Assembly: GCF_000143415.4 (NCBI RefSeq)
Contig: NW_003314286.1
Location: forward strand, 451,616 to 515,615
Source: Selaginella moellendorffii
Lineage: Eukaryota; Streptophyta; Lycopodiopsida; Selaginellales; Selaginellaceae
Length of the DNA stretch: 64,000 bases
Direction of reading: 5' to 3'
The notes beneath the pieces are model-generated. The model was not told the origin of the DNA and did no database searches. It was given only the letters and a program-made list of their open reading frames with translations. Made by a program: the position numbers and the translations under genes. This document shows positions 22,069-31,532 of this stretch, piece after piece (within the stretch, counting starts at the first letter, position 1; every line of letters starts with the position of its first letter).

Positions 22069-22089
22069 CTCTATTTCGTTAAAGTGGGA
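22069..22089 (+). repeat. Left terminal inverted repeat
   Basis: 21 bp, beginning CTCTATTTCGTTAAAGTGG and ending GA, matching the reverse complement of 31410-31430 exactly. Similarity decays immediately inside. Confidence 0.9.
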
Positions 22090-22507
22090 ATTGTCATTAT
22101 CCCACTTGTAAAATAAGGTTTCCAAACCTTTATATAGTATATAAATATAACAAAATTCAACTGCATTGAGGCACATGCCATTTTATTTTAAACAAGGAAA
22201 TGTCTACTCAATCACTTCTCCTCCCTCTGCCACTGCTTCACCTCTCTCTTCTCCTTGTCATTGTCGTCCAATTTCTTTCCATCCTTTTAATATTGGCTCA
22301 GTTGCTCCGAGTCTAGGTGGAGCCCAAGTCCCCATTCAATCTTTACTTTCCCCTTATTAATAAAACAACTTCGTAGACTTCCAATAACGTGCTGTAACAC
22401 TTCTAGTATAATGCAAATCCTCTCAAAGAATTGTCTTTTAATATTAATACAATGGCATGGAACCCCATGCCATAATAAGTTACATTTTTAAATAAATACA
22501 TGTCATC

Positions 22508-25500
22508 TCAGATTGTTATTTTTTGCCTCCAACGCCTATACAATAATCTTGGAATTTCATCACTCTCCACACTATCAGGATTTAAACCCAATAGTAATGC
22601 CATCTCTTCTCTAATACGTCCACGCTCATGTTCAGTGGCCGAAGAACCCATCCGGTTGAGTAGATTATGGAGATGCGGATAGTGCTTGGCTAGACAATAT
22701 ACATGCCATAAATGATGACTGGTGTCTGTCCGATCAAATGGCTTCTGATATACCGTTCCATCTGCCATTTGGTTGATTTCTGCAGCCACCTCCTAGACTG
22801 GCTGGTTCTCTATCACCATCGCTCCAAGCCGTTTTGCAAGGTCCCCCAGAACATATGGCTTCTTCTCCCTAGTTTCCATACTGCAAGAGATGGGGTGCAC
22901 TGCATATGTGTGCGTGTTCGCTGCAGTTTTAATCGGCGAGTCATCGATGATGAGGATTTCACTTGACCTAGCAGTCCGGTTCATCACTACAGCCTCTGGC
23001 TTGACGAAGATGGGTTTGCTACCCCTCACATAGACCATAGTCAAGCAATCCTCCTGCGTTAGGAGAAAGTCAAATGGTAATATTACTCGCGTCTGATCGT
23101 GCATCATCTGTAGCAACGTTAATGCATTGTGGCGCATCATGGATGTCCAAACTCCCAATTGCAAATTGAACCCGGCCCTCTGTTTTAAATGTCGCATGGT
23201 CATTATTAGATCCCGCAGTTTCTCCCGTGTGATTAATGTGAATCTGTCTCTTTTGACCAACTTGCGACCGCAGGCTTTGGAGGGTGCAGTGACATTCGAG
23301 GACGAGCCACGCTCATGGGAGAAAAGGACACCGTTCAGATCAAAAACGATACAGTACCTTCGCCGTGACTCTGAAATGAAATGTGTCAGCATAAAAAATG
23401 GTACAAGTCAATTTTACCATCTACAATATTAGCGAATGGTGCTCCCGATGGTCGTTGAGAGGGTTTTGGTCGAGGAAACGTGAAGGGCGGAAATACTCTC
23501 CTCTGCAATGTGGGGTCAATCACATCCGATGGCGTGTGGGCACATGCCATTTCAGCTGTAGACTCTGGTACAACTGGCTCAACAGTGGCATGGGGTGGTT
23601 CCGATGGCGTGTGATCACACGCCATTTCAGCTGGTGCCTCCGTTGGCAAAGTGGACATGACCGAACAGGCAGCAGGGGCGGTGTAGGGAGGTTCTAACGG
23701 CGCGTAGTCAGACGATTGGGCACACGTTGGAAATGAGGATACGACCGGCTCGGCGGCTGGGGCGGCCTCATGCGGGTCCAATGGCGCCTGGTCACCGTCA
23801 GTTGGATACGTGGACAAGATTGACTCAGTGGTATGGGCAGCATCAAGTGGAGCGTGGTCAGCTTGCTTGGCGTTGATATAAATAGTAGCCTCCACCAGCT
23901 CTGATGACTCTTGCAGGCAAGTAGAGTCCACTGGCGGATCCATATGCATGTCCAAATATCTCCCTTCGATTGAGATGGTATCCTCCCTACTGGCTACTAA
24001 AAACAAACTCATTAGCACATTGAATCGACTATACTGTATTTACCATCAACTGCTATTGAGGAACTAGGACTGATATCACTTGGGTGCACTGCTGATTCTG
24101 AAGGATTGGACATACGTTTCGACCTTTGCTTGGCACTATCCTTCCTCGACACTAAAGGCTAGAGTTTGTATCTTAATTCAACTGAATAATCTCTACTTAC
24201 CATTTGCTTTGCAACCTACATGGACAATGTTAGAAATGGTAAAAGGTTAGGAATGGATGTATTATTATTTACTTGATGGTTTGTCTTGTATGACCTTCCT
24301 CCGCTGCTCTTTGGCCACCTCAGGCTGGCCATCGTCGTTATCATCGTCATCGTCGTTATTGTGATCGTCACCATTGTGAGGACCATCCAAGTCCTCTTCG
24401 TCCTCCTCTTCTTCGTCCTCCTCTTCTTTGTCCTCCTCTTCGTCCTTCTGCTCTTCCTGCTCATTATCTTTCTCTGGCTCCTCATCCCCCTCCTGCATTT
24501 CTTCCATAGGCTGCTCAGGCTGGATGGCTTGTTCTTCCAGGACCATCTTGGGAAAATCATCTGGCCGAGTCTCCATCTCAAAATACAAGACATCCATAGC
24601 CTGTTTTAGTGCGTGACCTAAGACCGTATCCTCACCCGACTGTCTTAACATGGTTTCTGCACGTTCTTGCACCCTTCGAAGACGACGAAATGAGAAAAAT
24701 GTGGCCCTGACTTGAAAAGCATCCCTCATCCATTGTACCTCTCCATTGAGATTGGGGAAGGGGAGTCCGCCATAGGAATCTGAGTCAGGAGGTGGTGACC
24801 GCGAGGCATTACCTATCATCTTTTCGTTGCCCTTCTTCCTTTTCAAATCAAATGCCTCTGATCCCGACGACTGTCCAACGTGCTTTCGCTTTTTATGACC
24901 ACTGTCAGTTTGAGCTTGGCTGGTGCTTGCCTGTTTTGCCTTTGAAGAAGTGTCTTCTGCAAGGAATGGCATGAGACCACACGCCATTGCAAATATAATT
25001 TGTACCTCCTTTTTTCCTATTGCTTGTCTGTTTGTCCTTCTTCGACGCGCCACCAGTGCGCTTTTCAGTCCTCGTGTCTGAATATTCACAACGATCTATA
25101 ATCAAAATGGCGTGAGGCCTCACGTGACCTTACCTTGTGCAGGTTGTGAGCTCGGCCTAACATGGGTATCTTCAACAGTAGCTGTTAACGCCGTTTCAGC
25201 ATCTGGGGGTGGCCACGCTCCTGCATACAGAGCTTGTGAGATAACATTTAAACTTAAAGTGCGTACTCACCAGGTTCGCAGAGAAGATACTGTTTTTCTT
25301 TGGCAACTGTAATTATATGCTCCATTGAAGTCACCTCTTCAATGGAGTTTGTCACCGCAACACACGGGACACTCTTGAGTAGTGCGGCTCGAAAGAATAG
25401 TCCGCCGCAGTTGTACTCGACAACGCATTTGCCCTTGGAGTCACCCACTATTGCGTTGAAGACCCAGCTGAGCATTTCCCATGCTGCACCTGGAGCTTTC

Positions 25501-26437
25501 TTTGGATTCGAAAGCTCCATAGCCGTCTTCAATTCCTCAGGCACGGGTAAATTGACCTCCCTCAGATCAATTCGATCGGCCTTGTTGAACGAAGCTGGGA
25601 AGTCACTCCAGTCCCACTCTGCTGCAGGACCAATAACAAGGGCGAGTGTGAAGATGCGGACATTCGTCAGTATCTTCTTCTTAGCCATTATCCCATGGAT
25701 CTCCTGCATCTCCTTGCCTTTCAACCAAGCCTTCACCTCGTTCAAGGCCTTCCAGAACTTGTGATAGGATTCGGAGTCGTAAATCATATAGTGGACTGAA
25801 GATTCCACCTCCGCAAATCCCACCATTAAGTCAATGATGGAGCTGACTTCATCTGCATGAGTGATCTCCTCGTTTGTGAAGTCTATCACACAAAAGATGT
25901 TCTTGACCTGCTCATCTCCGCGGGAAACGATGCTCCTCCACCTTTGATCCTCATCCGAATTCACGTATACCCGGTAAGGTTCTCGATAGGCCTCTGCTGC
26001 GGGGTCGAGCTGTTTCTGAAGCCGGCGGTCGACATCCCTCTTAATGAAATTTGGATACTGATCCAACTTCTCAGCTTTACTTTTCGTGGCATCCCGCAGC
26101 AGATCGATGAACTTGGGGGCCCCCTTCACGTAGTCGTCGATGTCTTCATTTGACAACTCCAGCTCTTCCATCATCTCTTGCGTGGTGTCGATGCTCACCC
26201 TCTCCATGGCCACTTGCTCGAAGATCCAATCCTTCAATAGCGCACGAGCTCTCAGAGTCGTGCACAAGTCCTCGTATGTCACAATATGGCCGGGAGTCAT
26301 TTTGGTCTTGTTGAAGACTACCTCACCACATAGAAGAGCATTAGCCACTGTCAGAAGGTCGTCGTCGTCTAGAGACCGCGAGAAACGCAAGGCGTTGAGC
26401 TTCAAATCATTGGGCTTCCGGCCGTCCTCCACACCCA
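22508..26437 (-). CDS. Element gene A: multi-exon protein with C-terminal FCP1/NIF-like HAD domain
   Basis: Exon trail: about 26437-25271 (N-terminal region of about 390 aa, unrecognised, including LLTVANALLCGEVVFNKTKM and KGKCVVEYNCGGLFFRA); 25232-25134; 25095-25006; 24956-24272 (basic, then very acidic D/E-rich); two small exons to about 24044; 23997-23447 (about 30-aa Pro/Ala repeats such as APLDPHEAAPAAEPVVSSFP); and 23392-22508. The last holds YCIVFDLNGVLFSH and ILIIDDSPIK, the HAD motifs of NLI-interacting-factor phosphatases. The second catalytic Asp is replaced by Asn, so activity is uncertain. An in-frame TAG at 22793-22795 splits the tail (EVAAEINQMADGTVYQKPF). The frame is open upstream of 26437 to about 26570 without an ATG, so an upstream exon is possible. 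Confidence 0.7.
24957..25005 (-). other. 49-nt intron containing a palindrome
   Basis: Donor GTACAAATTATATT, acceptor CCATTCCTTGCAG. The palindrome at 24964-24988 fills its 3' half. Splicing joins SNRKKG to EDTSSKAKQAST and shifts between the two open frames, as needed to continue the coding sequence. Confidence 0.65.
25096..25133 (-). other. 38-nt intron built around a palindrome
   Basis: Donor GTAAGGTCACGTGAGG, acceptor TTTTGATTATAG. Splicing keeps gene A in frame (PSSQPAQ to DRCEYSDTRTEKR). The palindrome at 25106-25127 occupies most of the intron. It is very short even for this compact genome. Confidence 0.65.
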
Positions 26438-26536
26438 TTGAGTTTAACAACTCCCCGTAATGGTACCTCCTCAGCACATCTACCCATTTGTCAAAAACAA
26501 CTTTTGTCGCGAGTAGGGGCCAAAGATAGCGTGAGG

Positions 26537-26572
26537 CCTCATGCCATTAGTGGTACCACTAATGGCATGAGG
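26537..26572. promoter_or_regulatory. Perfect 36-bp palindrome in the divergent promoter of the element
   Basis: CCTCATGCCATTAGTGGT followed by its exact reverse complement, centred at 26554.5 (GGTACC). It is formed by two family palindromes (26526-26548 and 26560-26583) facing each other across an inner palindrome. It lies between the start regions of gene A (minus) and gene B (plus). It could be an operator, transposase or regulator site, or origin-like cruciform. The role is inferred. Confidence 0.8.
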
Positions 26573-26735
26573 GCTCATGCCAATTTTGTGAATGCAAAAT
26601 TTCACGTGGGTGTCAATAGCATGTTTGAATAATGGCATGTGGCCTTATGCTATTGAGGTTGTTTGGTATGTTATGATTTAGGCCATTCTCCAATCATTTT
26701 TTGTATGGTCTTAACTTCTTTTCTGCACTTTCAGA

Positions 26736-29700
26736 ATGGCCTTCAGGGTTGGGGAAAAGGTTTACATTTTGAATGGTGGGAAGAGAGTTGCAAAAGGGAC
26801 CCTTGTGTCTATGGATAGGAACTTTGTTATACACTGTCAAAGGCTTGGGGAAGGCAATGCTGCTGTATCAGTAGAGACTGTCTTCGATGGGAATGTGGTC
26901 GCTATTGAACGAGGAGAGATGGTCGTCGGGGTAAATGTTGTTGTTGCCTTGAAAAATCTTCAGAAGAAAGCAGATGTTGGGGACAACGCAAGTGCGACGC
27001 ATGTTCCCTCCGTGGATCTTAAGAACCGTGCTACATGGATTCAGGCGAAGGTGTTTCTAAACAACCCCGAGGGGGAGGTGGTAGCTGAGGGCTTAGCCAC
27101 AGTTGTCGATCCAAGAGATGCGGTTGCTAATCAAGAATTGGGCTGGGATGATATTGGAGTTGCGATTTTAGAGGTTGTTGACACAGAAGAAAACAGTCTG
27201 ACTATTGGAAGCATTGTGCGGTGGAAATTGAGGCACTTAGTGTTTGAGAATGTGAAGGATTCACAATCAAACACCACTACAACTGATGACAGAACATCTC
27301 TTCATGGGAAAAGAAAGTACACCTTCCTAAAGCGCAGCCAAAGGGATCTGAGCAACGAACCGAAAAGGCAGAAAATGGCGATGGAGGTTCGAATGGTCTC
27401 GACAGTTGCTTGTTGCAAGAGGAGGTGCTGTCAACATGCTGATTGGGATGCTATTGAAGAGGAGAGAGCAAGATACAAGACATTATCCTGGAAGGCAGCT
27501 CGCAATTTTGTGTATGAGGCATTATGGTCATCTGTTGATGCTTCAGAACATCAGGTGGGGGGCATGGTCTTCCAGAGGGGTTTGGTCTGCATGAAGGCAT
27601 GGAGAATCATTTATGGAGTCCCTCGAACCACATTCTACAGAATCAAAACTGAGTTCGAGGAACAAAGGGTTCAACAGGCAGTCCATGGGAACGACGGTAC
27701 GCACAAAACCAGGGGTCATATTGTATATGGAGAGGCAATCTTCAAGAGGTTTGTCGAGACATGTAGCGAGCAACAACCACATAAAACCCGCCTCTTGGAA
27801 GATGGAACACGAGACACCCAACGAGTTCTCCCTTCCATGTATACCAAGGGGGCCATATTGGAAGATGTGAATCGGGAACTCCAGAGTAATGGCTACAGGA
27901 AGCTGAGCCAATCTAGATTTAGTAGATTGTGGAGCAACAGGTTCAGGGATGTGAGTATAGGAAAGTACTCCAGCTTTTCAAAGTGTGACGAGTGCACTGC
28001 TATCAAAATGGCTTTGTCGAAGAATTCTTGCAGCGCTTAAGAGCGAGAGACGTTGGTTAGAAGGCGGCTCAACCACAACATCGAGCAGAGAAGCTGCAGG
28101 ATTGCATATTATCATAACAGGATTTTCTCCATGGAGAGACCTGACTCTTACCTCTGCATCATCCATGACAAAATGGACCAGAAAAAGACGTGCTTACCTC
28201 GACTCAATCTTGCCCCCAAGGCAATCTCTTCATCCATGCAGCTGCCTGTGTCTCTGTTTGGCATAATCGCTCATGGGCATGGTGCCCAGAACTATGGGAA
28301 CTTCTTTGTACCTCTATGGGGTGGCGGGGGTGCAAACATGATGATTGCGTCCCTAGCAAAACACTTAAGGTCTTTGCAAAGTGCGCAGATTGAGTTGAAC
28401 GGCCAACCCTTGCATAAGGCCCTTGTCGATCGAACCCCATACAGGGTTCAGCTGGAGGAGGAGCAAAGGCTTGCAGTATCGCGTGGGGCCCCATGCCATC
28501 CCAGTGAATATGTTGGCCGTCAGATTGTAGGGTTATCATGTGAGGCCTCATGCCATTCCGACGAGGCTGGTCGCCCGGTGAATGCACAGCCTCATCCAAA
28601 CGAAGCAGAATCTCAAGGAAGTTCTTGTGGCCAATATGGCCTTCCACCCCATCTTCTGCTCCAAACAGACAATGCTGGCAGTGAGAACAAAAACATGTAC
28701 GTCTTCGCGTACTTGGCGATGCTTGTTGCCAAAGGCATATTTGAAACGGTTACACTTGGCTTTCTCATGGTTGGGCACACTCATGAAGACGTCGATGCCA
28801 TGTTCAGTCACCTGGCAGAGTCCCTCTGGCGATCCAATGTCCTCACCCTCCCACAACTCTACGATGAATTCCAAAATTGCATCAAAGGCACTGTTGAAGC
28901 TGCACTTCTGACAGAGGTTCCAGACTTTAAGGGGTTTGTAAGAAGCTACATCAGGGACGGATCCGAAACGCTGATTGGCCACTCCAAGCCTCTTCAGTTT
29001 CATTTCAGCATGTGTGACGGTGCTCCAATGATGAGGTATAAGATGAGAGAATGGGACACAGTGTGGCTGCCAGTGGACGGCATTGAACTCTTCAAGAGAG
29101 ATCCCATAACTGGGGAACCTATGATTCCTCAGGGTTCCCCACGGCCAATGCACCCGGATGGACTCAAAGACCAGGAAAGTATAGTGGCCAGGATTAGACA
29201 GCATATTGCCTTCTGGAAGAGGGGGTTGGTGTTTGGTGGAGAATCCTATTTTTAGAGGTGCAAGCCTTTGCTCGAATACTGGGAGAAGATTATATCTGCT
29301 ATCCAAAATGGGCCGGTTGTATATGAAGAATTGGAAGAGTCCTTTTGGCCAGAACCCAGAGCACCAGATAGTAGCGGAACAATGTCCTCTGGAAATGCAG
29401 TGACAGATAACGATGTTGAGGATCACTATTGTGGGCCGAGGAACAAGAAGCCGGATTCAGCATTCAATCCAGTACAGGTCTGCAAAGGAATGGTCGTGCT
29501 TGTTAGACCCAGTAATAAAAAACAAATGATATGGGTGGGGCGCTGCATCACTGATGCAGAGGAGGACGCGGAAACTAACTCCTTCAATGTAACTGTGGAG
29601 TGGTTCAAGCCAAGTTCCGGATATACGAAGGATTGCCTAGAAAAGAGATGGGTGCTGAATCCAAGGGATCCCAGCATGAGCATATCGGTGGATAATGTTG

Positions 29701-29877
29701 TGCATGGTTGGATGCGGAAGCAGAGTGCCACCATCACCTTGCCAGACCATGTAAGAGATGCAGCAAGAGCATTCATAACCCGGGTTCAAGGTGAGATTCA
29801 TGAATATTCCTTTACTAAGTTTCTAATGTATTTTATTTCAAGGTAAACAATCCGAATCTGAATCAGAGGAGGCATGA
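26736..29877 (+). CDS. Element gene B: DUF7869-like candidate transposase, two in-frame stops
   Basis: ATG at 26736 directly follows a 5'-UTR-type acceptor (TGCACTTTCAG). The same frame continues to 29846 apart from TAA at 28038-28040 and TAG at 29253-29255. A 52-nt intron (29791-29842) would give the end GKQSESESEEA with TGA at 29875-29877. Order: N-terminal beta-rich segment (GEKVYILNGGKRVAKGTLVS), Cys-rich patch CCKRRCCQHADW, helix-turn-helix-like stretch (YGVPRTTFYRIKTEFEEQR), FSKCDECTAIKM, HDKMDQKKTCLP, LLQTDNAGSENKNMYVF, LMVGHTHEDVDAMFSHLAES, and a C-terminal domain (VCKGMVVLVRPSNKKQMIWV). DNAGSENKN and GHTHEDVD are typical of DUF7869 proteins; the Asp/Asp/Glu residues there could form an RNase-H-fold catalytic set (inference). 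The two stops suggest a recently disabled copy. Confidence 0.72.
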
Positions 29878-30515
29878 TGGCATGTGGCCTTACGCCATTC
29901 CTAGGTGAGATGATACAAATAACAAGTATAAATTCTTAGTTGTTCTAGCAAATCTTACTTAAAGTTCAAGGTGAACAAGCCAAATATGAATTCATCGGAT
30001 TGTTATAACAAATTGCGAGGTGATGGCATGAGGCGATACGCCATTTGAGAGTGGTAGCCATTCCTATATGAGGTGAGTGAAGTATTTATTAGAAATACCT
30101 CATTCAATTGTGCACTTCTAAGTCTTGGTCCACTTAGTACTGTTTGCATGTTTTTATTTTAATTCTTTCTCTAAAATGTTATTTAGCATGTGGCTTCATG
30201 CCATTGCTCTCCACAATCATGCATTGAATTTCTATCCTTGCATAATACTTCTCTATATATATAACATGTGCGCACACGTGATATGGTTCATTAGGCCTGA
30301 TATAGTGTGTGAGGTAAAACAAAGATGATGTGACATATGCATTTACCAATCACACGTGCATAAATCTAATAATATGGCGTGTGGCCCATATTAATGGCAC
30401 ATAAACCCATATTGTGGGCTTACGTGCTTTATGTACCATCATTCCCTTGCAGCGTGTGTGTTGGTTTCCTTTTATAACACAACGAACTCCATATTTTAGG
30501 GTGAAGAGCGTTCTC

Positions 30516-30773
30516 ATGGCAAGCACAAAATCTGTAAGTGAGGCAGAAAAGGAGACGGAGAAGGAGATAGGTGAAGATGTAGAATATATAAGTTTTCCAA
30601 ACTCCCCGTACTATACTCCATGTGATCATTTTTCTGAACAAACGGCAACATTAACAACTATCGAGAACGCCTCAGTAATGTCAGAGACAACAATCCAAAG
30701 CAAAACAACTGACTCGGAGAAGGATGATAGTACCGCTGAGAGTACCAAAAAGGAGGTGTCCACTAGTGCTTAG
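30516..30773 (+). CDS. Element ORF C: small acidic Ser/Thr-rich protein
   Basis: 85 aa from ATG 30516 (MASTKSVSEAEKETEKE) with conserved blocks EYISFPNSPYYTP, SETTIQSK and STAESTKK. A homolog lies at 62725-62973 (NFVSLPQSPYYTS, SETTVQSK, STVESTKK). Both are preceded by TTTTAGGGT, which may be an acceptor of an upstream intron. No known domain; predicted to be disordered. Recurrence next to transposon sequence suggests an accessory transposon protein. Confidence 0.62.
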   Translation: MASTKSVSEAEKETEKEIGEDVEYISFPNSPYYTPCDHFSEQTATLTTIENASVMSETTIQSKTTDSEKDDSTAESTKKEVSTSA

Positions 30774-31409
30774 GCTTATAATGGCGTGTGCCCTCATGTC
30801 ATTTACTTGATCACCAAATACCTTTTTCCCTTTGCACTAGTATATCTTAATACCGGTTTGAGAAATAGAATGGCATGTGCCCTCAGGCCTTTTACTAAAT
30901 CACCTTTGAAAGAAATGCAAGCCTCTATGTCGTAAAAAAAAGGTACTAGAGAAATTCCTTAATAATATGAATGTTATTTAGTTTCATGAAAATACACTAA
31001 GGGTCAAATGAGTTAAATGACTTCTCCAGACTAGCAATGCCTCTTGCTACACCTTCACAATTAGATTCGTTAGAAAAAGATAACATTGAATAATATCTAA
31101 ATGTTCTCACCATTAAGTTATATGTCTGGCTAATAGGAATGATGTTCATCTTGGAAAGCCCACCACACGCTCAATGAACAAACAAATAGTGTGTGCGCGC
31201 ATGCCATCGCTCTTCTTTAGTTTCAGATTCGGCTTGTTCACCTTGACAATGAGATTTATTATACAACCAGATGGACACAGTCTGGACATAAAGTCACCGC
31301 GCTAGTCACCATGCCCCAGATATGTCTAGCCCCTGGACAAAAATCATATAATTTCACGTCATTTTCAAATACTTGAAAATTTGTACCTAGTCCCATTTTA
31401 CTGAATAAA

Positions 31410-31430
31410 TCCCACTTTAACGAAATAGAG
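31410..31430 (-). repeat. Right terminal inverted repeat
   Basis: Exact reverse complement of 22069-22089. The same terminus, with about 200 bp of adjoining sequence, recurs at 55456-55659. Confidence 0.9.
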
Positions 31431-31438
31431 CTTATAAA

Positions 31439-31532
31439 CGAGAAACTATAATTGATTCCAATCGTCCTTCTATAGCATAAGGAGTATTATAAGCTTAGCA
31501 CCAAATGCAACTATGCACATACTGAATAACAT
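31439..31532 (-). mobile_element. Ty3/Gypsy fragment (copy A, right part)
   Basis: Continues the integrase-region match interrupted at 22066 (for example TTAGCACCAAATGCAACTA, compare 38112 and 59216). It ends where the LTR of the non-coding element begins. Confidence 0.75.

Larger units (their letters stand above)
22162..31210. repeat. Dispersed ~24-bp palindrome family
   Basis: Consensus arms AATGGCRTGNGG and CCNCAYGCCATT. Copies seen: 22162-22183 (half-decayed), 22451-22473, 23529-23552, 23603-23626, 24964-24988, 25106-25127, 26526-26548, 26560-26583, 26631-26653, 28477-28499, 28535-28557, 29876-29899, 30022-30045, 30184-30205, 30372-30394 (degenerate), 30780-30804, 30869-30893 and 31190-31210 (one arm). 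The copy at 23603 has a perfect 22-bp core (ATGGCGTGTGA plus its complement). They fall in introns, coding sequence, the divergent promoter and flanks, but I saw no full copy outside the element. Confidence 0.88.
22067..31433. mobile_element. 9.37-kb TIR element with palindrome array and two divergent genes
   Basis: Ends carry a perfect 21-bp terminal inverted repeat starting CTCTATTTCGTTAAAGTGG (22069-22089; inverted at 31410-31430), with one or two further near-matching outer bases. ATAA/ATAAA is directly repeated at 22062-22066 and 31434-31438. Joining the flanks gives a stretch that aligns without gaps to the matching Gypsy position near 38045 and 59133, so this is a real insertion. Cargo: a minus-strand gene (22508-26437), a plus-strand gene (26736-29877), a small acidic ORF (30516-30773) and about 18 related palindromes. 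I cannot match it to a named superfamily; the TIR plus a short duplication makes it a cut-and-paste type candidate. Confidence 0.85.

Noticed and set aside
26537-26572. Rho-independent terminator
   Set aside because: A perfect palindrome without a loop or U tract, in a eukaryotic divergent promoter.
22162-31210. CRISPR array
   Set aside because: The palindromes are unevenly spaced (tens to thousands of bp), vary in sequence and lie in introns and genes of a plant element.
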